Shown: positions 50,798-58,529 of the stretch, piece after piece
Layout of the letters: every line of letters starts with the position of its first letter
Position numbering within the stretch: position 1 is the stretch's first letter
NCBI GenBank assembly: GCA_005776725.1
Contig: SXOO01000267.1
Span: forward strand, 1 to 64,000
Direction: 5' to 3'
Origin: Pseudomonadota bacterium
GTDB taxonomy: Bacteria; Myxococcota_A; UBA9042; GCA-2863065
DNA length: 64,000 nucleotides
The notes under the pieces: model-generated
What the model was told of the DNA's origin: nothing
The model's database searches: none
Seen by the model: the letters and a program-made list of their open reading frames with translations, nothing else
Translations under genes and position numbers: made by a program

Positions 50798-51715
50798 ATG
50801 GAAGCCTTCATCCCGCCCAACCGCCCCGTCCAGCAGTACTACGGGGTTTATCCCGGCATCGTGGTCGACAACGTCGACCCCGAGAGTCGTTACCGAGTGA
50901 AGGTGAAGTTCCCGTGGATGATGGAGTCCGACGCGAAGTTCTCGGATAAGCCCGACAAGGAGGGCATGCCCTCCACGTGGTGCCGGATCTCGAACTCGCT
51001 CGCAGGCACCGTGGCGCACGGCGGCGGCAACGCCGACGAACACCGCGGCGACTTCTTCCTCCCTGAGGTGGAGGACGAGGTGCTGGTCGTCTTCCTCTTC
51101 GGCAGCTTCCGAGAGCCGATCATCATCGGCCAGATGTACAACGGGAAGGACAAGCCGTTCTGGCAGAACAAAGAGGCCAAGGGCGTCCAGAAGGCCGGCG
51201 GGAACAACCTGCGCGGCTTCCGTTCGCGCTCGGGTCACATGATCGCCTTCGTCGACAAGGGTGAAGGCGACGCCGACCGGATCGTCATCCAGACGAAGGT
51301 CAAGGACGCCAACGTCTACGACCAGCCGGCCATCCCCACCAGCGTCACCATCGAGAAGGCGCTCGGCGGCACGGTTCAGGTCAAGGCGCCCGACGGCAGC
51401 ACCGGTGGCCACGTCATCACGCTCGACCAGACCAACGGCAAGGAGAACATCCTCATCGCCGACAAGTCCGGCAAGCTGGTCATGAAGTTCGACACGAAGG
51501 AGGAGACCATCGCGCTCTACTCCTCGAAGGACATCGTGATCAACGCGAAGAAGACGCTGTCCCTGAAGTGCGAGTCGCTGAAGGTGGAGTCGGGCAAAGA
51601 CACCGAGATGAAGTCCGGCACCACCTGGAAGATGACCTCCGGGAGCACCATGGACATCAAGGCCGGCGGCACCATGACGCTCAAGGGCGGCCCGGACATC
51701 CAGCTGAACCCATAG
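50798..51715 (+). CDS. Orphan baseplate gpV/VgrG-type spike protein
   Basis: 305 residues. The N-terminal half is an OB-fold gp5/VgrG domain: YYGVYPGIVVDNVDPESRYRVKVKFPW, STWCRISN near 60, the FFLPEVEDEVLVVFLFG block near 95 and PIIIGQMYNGKDKPFW. The second half from about 190 is a repetitive beta-helix needle (VTIEKALGGTVQVKAPDGS, KLVMKFDTKEETIALYSSKDIVINAKKTLSLKCESLKVES, TWKMTSGSTMDIKAGGTMTLKGG). The gp27-like N-terminal domain of full VgrG is missing. Such proteins form the tip of contractile tails, T6SS or eCIS. No sheath, tube, baseplate or ATPase gene is visible in 64 kb. The ATG has GAGGAG 7 bases upstream. Confidence 0.86.
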   Translation: MEAFIPPNRPVQQYYGVYPGIVVDNVDPESRYRVKVKFPWMMESDAKFSDKPDKEGMPSTWCRISNSLAGTVAHGGGNADEHRGDFFLPEVEDEVLVVFLFGSFREPIIIGQMYNGKDKPFWQNKEAKGVQKAGGNNLRGFRSRSGHMIAFVDKGEGDADRIVIQTKVKDANVYDQPAIPTSVTIEKALGGTVQVKAPDGSTGGHVITLDQTNGKENILIADKSGKLVMKFDTKEETIALYSSKDIVINAKKTLSLKCESLKVESGKDTEMKSGTTWKMTSGSTMDIKAGGTMTLKGGPDIQLNP

Positions 51716-51798
51716 CCCACTCGCGGGGTCGCCCCGACATCGAGGGTTGACCCCACTCCCCATGACTGCTAGTTCCGGCGCCGCCGATGGGAGGCACC

Positions 51799-53463
51799 GT
51801 GAGCTTCATCGAGACTCTCTGGAACAACCTCGAGACCGCGGGTCAGAAGACCCTGTTGGTCGAGATCCATGCGGGAAAGTCGCCTCCGACCGTCCCCTGG
51901 ACCGGGGCCGCGCTGCTCGATCTGGCGCAGCGTGCGCGGGGCTTCCTGGACGCCGCAGGGATCAACGCCGGAGACCGAGTCGCGCTGCTGGGGCCCAACT
52001 CCGCGCGCTGGATCGCGCTGGACGTGGCGATCATGGCCCACGGCGCCGTCGTCGTGCCGCTGTACTCTCGCCAGGCGCCCTCAGAGCTCGCCGTGATGGT
52101 GAAGGATGCCGGCGCCTCGCTGGTGATCGCGGCAGACGCCGCGCTGCTCTCCGGTCTGCAAGAGGCGCTAGGCGCACCGGGAGCGGTCGGCTCCGAGCGC
52201 CGGTCGGCGCTCTACGACGAGGTCTTCGGCACCGCCCCCAACACCACGCGCCCGGCCCCGATAACGGCTGAGGCCACGGTCACGATCATCTACACCTCCG
52301 GGTCCACGGGGATCCCCAAGGGAGTGGAGCTGTCGGCCGCCAACGTCGACTTCATGCTCCCCACCACCGAGGGCGCGCTGGGGCGGATCGTCAAAGGCGC
52401 CGATCGCGACCACGTCTTCCACTTCCTGCCCTTCTGCTTCGCCGGGTCGCGGATCATGCTGTGGACGCAGCTGCGTCGACGAAACCTGCTGATGATCTCC
52501 ACGGATCTCACGAAGCTGGTCGACGAGCTCAAGGCGGCAAACCCCAGCTACTACTTGAACGTCCCCGCCGTGCTCGAGCGCATCCGCCTCGGCGTGGGCA
52601 AGGTCCTGCGCGACCGCGGTGGCATCGGGCTCTCGCTCTACGAGAAGGGCCTGGCCGCCGACGTGGCGTTGCGCGCGGGCACCGGCGGGCTCGCGGACAA
52701 GCTGGCCCTGGCGGCGGCCCGGCGCTTCGTGTTCCCCAAGATCAAGGCCACCATCGGCTCGCGGCTCGACTTCCTGGTGTGCGGCTCAGCTCCGCTGTCA
52801 CCCGAGACGCAGCGCTGGTTCGAGCTGCTGGAGATACCCGTCTTCCAGGTGTACGGGCTCACGGAGACCACCGCGATCGTCACCATGGACCAGCCGGACA
52901 CCGCGGAGCCGGGCAAGGTGGGCGTGGCCATCCCGGGCGTGGAGCTCCGCCTCGGGGACGGCGACGAGCTGCTCACCCGGGGTCCGCACATCTTCAAGGG
53001 ATACTGGAAGAACCCCGAGGCCACCGCCGAGGTCATCCAGGACGGCTGGTTCCACACGGGCGACCAGGCCGAGATCGACGCGCGGGGCAACCTCCGCATC
53101 GTCGGCCGCGTGAAGAACCTGATGAAGCCCGAGTCGGGTCACTGGATCGCGCCGGAGCCGATCGAGGAGGCGCTGCGAGACGCGCTCCCCACCATCGAAC
53201 ACGCGGTGGTCGTGGGCCATGGCCGTCCGTTCTTGGTCGTCCTGGTCACCGGGGCCGTGAGCGACGCCGAGGTCCAGACCGCGCTGGACGCGGTGAACGC
53301 CACGCTGCCGCACTACAAGAAGGTGAAGCGCTTCCACCGGTCGGCCGAGACGCTCACGCCGGAGAGCGGCCTCCTCACCGCAAACGCCAAGCTGAAGCGC
53401 CGGGCGATCGAGCAGCACTTCAAGGCGGCGCTCCAGAACGTTTATGGAGGGGGCGCCACATGA
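51799..53463 (+). CDS. AMP-dependent acyl ligase 1 of lipid cluster
   Basis: 554 residues. Adenylation domain with YTSGSTGIPKG at 165-175 (numbering from the GTG), YGLTETTAIVTM motif, TGDQAEI, a VKNLMKPESGHWI hinge region and a C-terminal TANAKLKRRA Lys. The GTG at 51799 is chosen because GGGAGG sits 4 bases upstream; an in-frame ATG at 51787 overlaps that Shine-Dalgarno. It is first of five genes with small gaps or overlaps. Substrate unknown; FadD-like acids, with transfer to CoA or to the ACP two genes on. Confidence 0.9.
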   Translation: MSFIETLWNNLETAGQKTLLVEIHAGKSPPTVPWTGAALLDLAQRARGFLDAAGINAGDRVALLGPNSARWIALDVAIMAHGAVVVPLYSRQAPSELAVMVKDAGASLVIAADAALLSGLQEALGAPGAVGSERRSALYDEVFGTAPNTTRPAPITAEATVTIIYTSGSTGIPKGVELSAANVDFMLPTTEGALGRIVKGADRDHVFHFLPFCFAGSRIMLWTQLRRRNLLMISTDLTKLVDELKAANPSYYLNVPAVLERIRLGVGKVLRDRGGIGLSLYEKGLAADVALRAGTGGLADKLALAAARRFVFPKIKATIGSRLDFLVCGSAPLSPETQRWFELLEIPVFQVYGLTETTAIVTMDQPDTAEPGKVGVAIPGVELRLGDGDELLTRGPHIFKGYWKNPEATAEVIQDGWFHTGDQAEIDARGNLRIVGRVKNLMKPESGHWIAPEPIEEALRDALPTIEHAVVVGHGRPFLVVLVTGAVSDAEVQTALDAVNATLPHYKKVKRFHRSAETLTPESGLLTANAKLKRRAIEQHFKAALQNVYGGGAT

Positions 53464-54242
53464 ACCCACTCACACTCACGCTGGACGGCGGGGTCTACAC
53501 CCTGGCGTTGCACGCCCCGCCCTGCAACGAGATCGGCACCGAGCTGCTCGAGGCGCTCGAGGACGCACTCGACCGCATCGACCCGTCCCAAGGCGCAGCC
53601 CTCATCATTCGCAGCGAGCTCGAGGCAGGATTCTCGGCGGGCGCCAACCTGCGGGAGCTCTACGCTGCCATTCGAGACGGCAAGGACGAAGCGCACCTGT
53701 GCCGGCTCGCCGCCTGGCTCGACCGCATCCACGCGGTCATGGACCGCCTCGACCTTCTCCCGCTCACCACTGTGGCCGTCATCAATCGGGTGTGCTTCGG
53801 CGGCGGCTTCGAGCTCGCGCTCACGGCAGACATCCTCATCGCCGAGAAGACCGCGCGCTTCGCCTTTCCCGAGCTACGCCTCGGCATCATCCCCGGCTTC
53901 GGTGGGATCCCCCGCCTGCAGCGTGACGTGGGAAATGCCGTGGTACGCGACCTGCTCACCACGGGGCGCACGCTCAACGCCACGCGCGCCCAGGCGGTGG
54001 GCCTCGTGAGCCAGGTCGTGCCAGTCGGCGAGGGCCGGCGCGCGGCGGAGGCCCTCGCTGCGCAGCAGGTGAAGTACGATCGGGACGCCCGCACCACCTG
54101 CAAGGCCTTCATGAAGCCGTTCCCGAAAGAGGCGCTCGCTGCGGAGAAGGCCCACTTCCTCCGCCTGTTCCGGAACGAGGCCGTCACGCAGGGGCTCCGG
54201 CGCTTCGTCGAGAGCCAGGACGTGCGACCCTACCTGCCCTGA
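53460..54242 (+). CDS. Enoyl-CoA hydratase/isomerase (crotonase) of lipid cluster
   Basis: 260 residues; crotonase fold with GFSAGANLREL first oxyanion loop, CFGGGFELAL second loop, and both glutamates at the positions of rat ECH Glu144 and Glu164 (FELAL and the PELRLGIIPG block). It overlaps the ligase stop by 4 bp (ATGA) and precedes the ACP gene by 14 bp. It may hydrate or isomerise an acyl-CoA or acyl-ACP intermediate. The C-terminal segment (TTCKAFMKPFPKEALAAEKAHFLRLF) is usual in this family. Confidence 0.9.
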   Translation: MNPLTLTLDGGVYTLALHAPPCNEIGTELLEALEDALDRIDPSQGAALIIRSELEAGFSAGANLRELYAAIRDGKDEAHLCRLAAWLDRIHAVMDRLDLLPLTTVAVINRVCFGGGFELALTADILIAEKTARFAFPELRLGIIPGFGGIPRLQRDVGNAVVRDLLTTGRTLNATRAQAVGLVSQVVPVGEGRRAAEALAAQQVKYDRDARTTCKAFMKPFPKEALAAEKAHFLRLFRNEAVTQGLRRFVESQDVRPYLP

Positions 54243-54256
54243 CCACGGAGCTTTCC

Positions 54257-54487
54257 ATGTCCACCGTCGACCGCCTGATCCAGCTCGCCGCCAAACGCTT
54301 CAAGGCCGATCCCGCCGGCCTCAGCCCCGAAGACGACTTCTTCGACAAGCTGGGGATCGACAGCCTGAAAGCGCTCGACCTCCTCACGGACGTCGAGGAG
54401 TCGTTTGGCGTTGAGATCCCCGACTACGAGCTCCAGGGCGTGGTCACCTTCGCGGCGCTCGCGGCCGTTATCGACCGGAGGAAGTAG
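54257..54487 (+). CDS. Acyl carrier protein
   Basis: 76 residues, the usual size. Phosphopantetheine site GIDSLKA with Ser36; acidic helix II (DLLTDVEESFGVEI) for partner docking. It sits between the crotonase (14 bp upstream) and the second ligase (3 bp downstream). In this setting the ACP probably receives an acyl group loaded by one of the two flanking AMP-ligases. Start ATG at 54257 with a GGAG at 54247-54250. Confidence 0.93.
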   Translation: MSTVDRLIQLAAKRFKADPAGLSPEDDFFDKLGIDSLKALDLLTDVEESFGVEIPDYELQGVVTFAALAAVIDRRK

Positions 54488-54490
54488 GGC

Positions 54491-56212
54491 GTGTACGACC
54501 TGTCCCGCCTCAGCTGCCTCGGAGAGGCGCTCCTCGACGCCACGGTCACGTACAAGAGCAGCACCGCGCTGGTCGAAGCCGACCGCGGCCGGGAGAAGTG
54601 GCGGAAGTCCTACGCGGAGCTGCGCGACGAAGCGCGCGGCGTCGCTGCGGGGCTTGCGCGGGCAGGCTTCGAGGCCGGCGATCGCTGCGCCATCCTCATG
54701 AGCAACCAGTCTCGGTGGCTGGTGTCGGCCACCGGGGCGCTCTGGGCGGGCGCCACGCTCATCCCGCTCGACTACAAGCTCACGGCGCCCGAGCAGGCGG
54801 CGCTCCTCCGCCACGCCAAGCCCCGTGTCCTGATCACCGAGCTCAGCGTCTGGCACAAGCTGCAGCACGAGACGCTCCCTCCGGGTGTGCTTGTGTACGT
54901 GAGCGAGGCTCCGGAGAGCACCGCATGGCGAGCCGGCGTCGAGTCCTGGGACGGGGCGCTCGGCGGGCCCGCCGGCGAGCCGGTCTACCGACCCCGGGCG
55001 CGCGCCGACGTTGCCTGCATCGTCTACAGCTCCGGCACAGGCGGCGTGCCGAAGGGTTGCCAGCTCACCCATGGCAACTACCTGGCGCAGGCCGAGGTGC
55101 TGGGCCAGCTCTACCCGATGGAGGAGGGCGACCGGTACTTCTCGCTGCTGCCCACCAATCACGCCATCGACTTCATGTGCGGCTTCATCATCCCGCTCAC
55201 CATGGGCGCGATGGTGGTCCACCAGCGCACCCTCCGCCCGCAGTTCATCGTGGACACGCTGAAGCGCTACGAGATCACGCACATGGCGCTGGTCCCGCTG
55301 ATCCTGAAGGCGCTCAAGGAGCGGGTGCAGGAGAAGCTGGACGAGCTGCCCGACTGGAAGCGACAGGTGGTGGACGGGCTCATCGAGGTCAACGAGCGCG
55401 CCACCAAGCGCCGCCCCAACCACCGCCTCTCCAACACCCTGCTGAAGCCGGTACACGACGCCTTCGGCGGCAGCCTCAAGCTCATGTTCTGCGGCGGCGC
55501 CTTCGTCGATCGCGACGCGGCGGAGTTCTTCTACCGACTCGGGCTCCCGGTCGCGATAGGTTATGGCCTCACGGAGGCCGGCACCGTGCTCACGGTCAAC
55601 GACCTCGAGCCGTTCCGGGGCGACACGGTCGGGAAGCCGGTGCGCGGGACCGAGGTCGTCGTTCGGGACCCCAACGAGGCGGGGGTGGGCGAGGTCTGGG
55701 TCCGCGGGCCCACCGTCATGAAGGGCTACCTCGACGCGCCCGAGCTCACGGCCGAGGCGATCGTGGACGGCTGGCTGCGCACCGGTGACCTCGGCGTGTT
55801 CGACGCCAGCGGCCACCTCAAGCTCGTGGGCCGCTCGAAGAACATGATCGTCACCGAGGGCGGCAAGAACGTGTACCCGGAAGACCTCGAGGCGGCGTTC
55901 GACGGGGTCAAGGGCGTGGAGGAGCTCTGCGCCTTCGCCACGAACTACGTCTGGCGAGAGCAGGCGGGGCTCACCGGCGAGACCCTCATGCTGGTCGTGC
56001 GGCCCAAGGAGGGCGCTTCGCTCTCGGCTGCGGTGCTGGAAGAGCTGGTCGCCAGGAATCGGCGGCTGGCGGACTACAAACGAGTCTCCTGGGTCTGTGT
56101 GTGGGGCGATGAGTTCCCGCGCACCGCGTCCATGAAGGTGAAGCGCGACCCGCTCGCACGTCTCCTCGGCGCCAAGGACAAGGCCTCCCTCCTCGTGGAG
56201 CTGCAGCAATGA
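54491..56212 (+). CDS. AMP-dependent acyl ligase 2 of lipid cluster
   Basis: 573 residues. Motifs: YSSGTGGVPKG at 179-189, GYGLTEAGTVLTV near 357-369, TGDLGVF, GRSKNMIVTEGGKNVYPEDLE and a C-terminal SMKVKRDPLARL Lys. The start is a GTG 3 bp after the ACP stop. It may activate long-chain acids for CoA or ACP; the first ligase has a different C-terminal hinge, so the two probably have different substrates. The 3' end overlaps the lipid kinase start by 4 bp. Confidence 0.9.
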   Translation: MYDLSRLSCLGEALLDATVTYKSSTALVEADRGREKWRKSYAELRDEARGVAAGLARAGFEAGDRCAILMSNQSRWLVSATGALWAGATLIPLDYKLTAPEQAALLRHAKPRVLITELSVWHKLQHETLPPGVLVYVSEAPESTAWRAGVESWDGALGGPAGEPVYRPRARADVACIVYSSGTGGVPKGCQLTHGNYLAQAEVLGQLYPMEEGDRYFSLLPTNHAIDFMCGFIIPLTMGAMVVHQRTLRPQFIVDTLKRYEITHMALVPLILKALKERVQEKLDELPDWKRQVVDGLIEVNERATKRRPNHRLSNTLLKPVHDAFGGSLKLMFCGGAFVDRDAAEFFYRLGLPVAIGYGLTEAGTVLTVNDLEPFRGDTVGKPVRGTEVVVRDPNEAGVGEVWVRGPTVMKGYLDAPELTAEAIVDGWLRTGDLGVFDASGHLKLVGRSKNMIVTEGGKNVYPEDLEAAFDGVKGVEELCAFATNYVWREQAGLTGETLMLVVRPKEGASLSAAVLEELVARNRRLADYKRVSWVCVWGDEFPRTASMKVKRDPLARLLGAKDKASLLVELQQ

Positions 56213-57117
56213 ACGCGCGTTACCTCGCCATCGTGAACCCAGCGGCCGGCGGCGGCCGGTGCGGCCAACGCTTCCCCGCGGCCCTGGCGTCGCTCGAGCG
56301 CGAGGGCCTTGCGATCGACGTGGCCGAGACCCAGCGCGCCGGTGAGGCCACCGAGATCGCCCGGCGCGAGTGGTCCGCCGGGCGGCGCCACTTCATCGCC
56401 GTGGGCGGCGACGGGACCAGCTACGAGATCATCAACGGGCTGTTCCCCGAGGCGGAGGGCGTGGCCGAGGCCGACCGCCCGTCCCTGGGCTTCTTGCCCC
56501 TGGGCACCGGCAACTCCTTCCTACGGGACTTCACCGACGACGGCGCAACGCACTCGCAGAAGGCGCTGGCCGAGGGCCGGATTCAGCCCTGCGACGTGAT
56601 CCGGCTACGGTGCCGCGAGGCCACGTATTACTACATCAACATCCTGAGCTACGGCTTCACCGCGGACGTCGGCGCGCTCACCAACCGGCGCTTCAAGCGC
56701 TTCGGCGAAGCGGGCTACAAGCTGGCGGTGGTCACGCGCACCGCTCTGCTCTCGTCGCGGCCGTTCCCGATGAGCCTCGACGGAGGTCCGTTCCAGCGCG
56801 AGCCGAGTGTGTTCGTCTCGCTCAACAACTCGAAGTTCACGGGCGGGCAGATGAAGATGGCGCCGCACGCGTCCGTGTCGGACGGCAAGGTCGCCATCGT
56901 GGACGTGGGCAAGATGGGGCGGATCTCGCTGCTGCTCACGTTCCCGAAGATCTTCGAGGGTCGCCACGTCGATCACCCGTCGGTCCGCGCGCTCGAGGCA
57001 GAGCACATCGACTTCGAGATCGACGCCCCGCTCGACCTCATGATCGACGGCGAGGTGGTCACCGGCACGCCGGTACGCCTCGACGTGCTGCGCCACGCCA
57101 TCGCCGTGAGGGTCTGA
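56209..57117 (+). CDS. Diacylglycerol kinase-family lipid kinase (YegS/DagK-like)
   Basis: 302 residues. NPAAGGGRCGQ at 10-20 (glycine loop), GGDGTSYEIINGL at 66-78 (nucleotide/metal site), LPLGTGNSFLRD and a C-terminal IDGEVVTGTPV block, all of the DAGK catalytic family. Members phosphorylate diacylglycerol, sphingosine or related lipids, so this is the step that would turn a newly made lipid into a phospholipid-like product. It ends the five-gene cluster, overlapping ligase 2 by 4 bp. No signal peptide. The lipid substrate is not known. Confidence 0.9.
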   Translation: MNARYLAIVNPAAGGGRCGQRFPAALASLEREGLAIDVAETQRAGEATEIARREWSAGRRHFIAVGGDGTSYEIINGLFPEAEGVAEADRPSLGFLPLGTGNSFLRDFTDDGATHSQKALAEGRIQPCDVIRLRCREATYYYINILSYGFTADVGALTNRRFKRFGEAGYKLAVVTRTALLSSRPFPMSLDGGPFQREPSVFVSLNNSKFTGGQMKMAPHASVSDGKVAIVDVGKMGRISLLLTFPKIFEGRHVDHPSVRALEAEHIDFEIDAPLDLMIDGEVVTGTPVRLDVLRHAIAVRV

Positions 57118-57228
57118 GAGCGGGGCACCCCTGCCCCGGGGATCGCCCGCTCGCCCCCGCTGGGCACCCTTGGCGAACTGGTGCTCGGCCCCTCGACCCC
57201 GAGGGAAGCGTTTGGCATGCTCCCCGCC

Positions 57229-57546
57229 ATGAAGATCCTCAGCTCACTCGGCCTTATCGTCCTCCTGTTCCCCTGGATTGCCGCCGCCGACATCCCGCCC
57301 CCGCCGGACTACGTGGAGACGTGCACGGTCAAGCTTCAGTGCGCCCCTGAAGAAGTGGGCGTGAGCTGCAGCACGTACTTCGGCGAAGCCGACAAGTGCA
57401 CGAAGCTCTACTCGGGCAAGGGTTTCACCCACAAGTGCCGCACGCACGGGGCGTCCACCTGGACCGAGGTCTGGTGCGCGCCAAAGGGCACGCCGCTGCC
57501 CAGCCCCATACCGGTCAAGGAGACCACCCCGCCCCCGGCGAAGTGA
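57229..57546 (+). CDS. Small secreted Cys-rich protein
   Basis: 105 residues from ATG 57229 (an in-frame ATG at 57217 is also possible). Sec signal MKILSSLGLIVLLFPWIAAA, then DIPPPPDYVETC and six Cys in 60 residues (ETCTVKLQC, VSCSTYF, KCTKLYS, HKCRTHG, VWC), ending in a Pro-rich tail. Probably disulphide bonded in the periplasm or on the surface. Its TGA overlaps the GTG of the epimerase gene (GTGA), so the two are translationally coupled. Function unknown. Confidence 0.68.
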   Translation: MKILSSLGLIVLLFPWIAAADIPPPPDYVETCTVKLQCAPEEVGVSCSTYFGEADKCTKLYSGKGFTHKCRTHGASTWTEVWCAPKGTPLPSPIPVKETTPPPAK

Positions 57547-58523
57547 GGATCCTCGTCACCGGGGCGGCCGGCTTCGTCGGCTTTCACCTCTCCCGGCGCC
57601 TTCTCCGGGAGGGGCACCACGTCGTCGGCGCCGACTCGGTCACCGACTACTACGCCACCGCGCTCAAGCGCGCTCGCCTCGAGCGGCTCGCCACCGAGCC
57701 GGGTTTCCGCTTCATCGAGGGCGACCTCTCGGATCGCGCCGTGGCACAGCGCGTGTTCGACGCGCCCTTCGACGTGGTCGTCCACCTCGCCGCGCAAGCA
57801 GGCGTTCGGCACAGCATCTCGGCCCCCGAGGTCTACGCGCAAGCGAACGTCGTGGCGTTCCTCGAGGTGCTCGAAGGGGCGCGCCGGCACCCCCCAAGAC
57901 ACGTGCTCTACGCCTCGAGCTCGTCGGTTTACGGCGACGACACCCCCCAACCGTTCCGGGAAGACGCGCCGGCTGACGCGCCCGTCAGCCTGTACGCAGC
58001 CACGAAGCGGGCGGGAGAGCTCATGGCCTCGAGCTACGCCCACTTGTACGGACTCCCGCTCACTGGCCTACGGTTCTTCACGGTGTATGGGCCGTGGGGC
58101 CGGCCCGACATGGCGTACTTCTCCTGCGCCGAGGCGCTCGACGCCGGCCGCCCCATCACCCTCTACGGCAACGGTGAGCTCGCGCGTGACTTCACTGCCG
58201 TCGCGGACGTGGCGGAGGCGATCGTCCGCCTCCTGCCGCTCCCGCCAGGTGGCGCTCGCCCGCACCGGGTCCTCAACATCGGCGCCGGCGCCCCGAGCCG
58301 AGTGCTCGAGATCGTCGCGGCGCTCGAGGCGGGACTCGGAAAGCGAGCCATCACGGTGAACGCTGGCATGCAGGCTGGGGACGTCGCGGCCACCTGGGCC
58401 GACACCACGGCTCTGTCGGCGCTCACCGGATTCCGTCCCGCCACGCGCCTCACGGACGGCCTTCAGGAGTTCGTGGAGTGGTTTCGGGGAGAGTGGCCCG
58501 CGATTCGCTCGCGCGGAGCCTGA
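57543..58523 (+). CDS. UDP-glucuronate 4-epimerase-like NAD-dependent epimerase
   Basis: 326 residues. Extended SDR: GAAGFVG at 7-13, catalytic SSSSVYG at 125-131, Tyr151 and Lys155 in SLYAATKRAGE, and LRFFTVYGPWGRPDMA, which with the VTDYYATALKRARLERL start closely follows LpsL/CapI UDP-glucuronate 4-epimerases that make UDP-galacturonate for envelope polysaccharide. The GTG overlaps the secreted Cys-rich gene, and the hypothetical gene at 58530 follows 6 bp on. The two glycosyltransferases at 29025-31257 could use such sugars, but they are far away. Confidence 0.9.
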   Translation: MRILVTGAAGFVGFHLSRRLLREGHHVVGADSVTDYYATALKRARLERLATEPGFRFIEGDLSDRAVAQRVFDAPFDVVVHLAAQAGVRHSISAPEVYAQANVVAFLEVLEGARRHPPRHVLYASSSSVYGDDTPQPFREDAPADAPVSLYAATKRAGELMASSYAHLYGLPLTGLRFFTVYGPWGRPDMAYFSCAEALDAGRPITLYGNGELARDFTAVADVAEAIVRLLPLPPGGARPHRVLNIGAGAPSRVLEIVAALEAGLGKRAITVNAGMQAGDVAATWADTTALSALTGFRPATRLTDGLQEFVEWFRGEWPAIRSRGA

Positions 58524-58529
58524 GCCACC

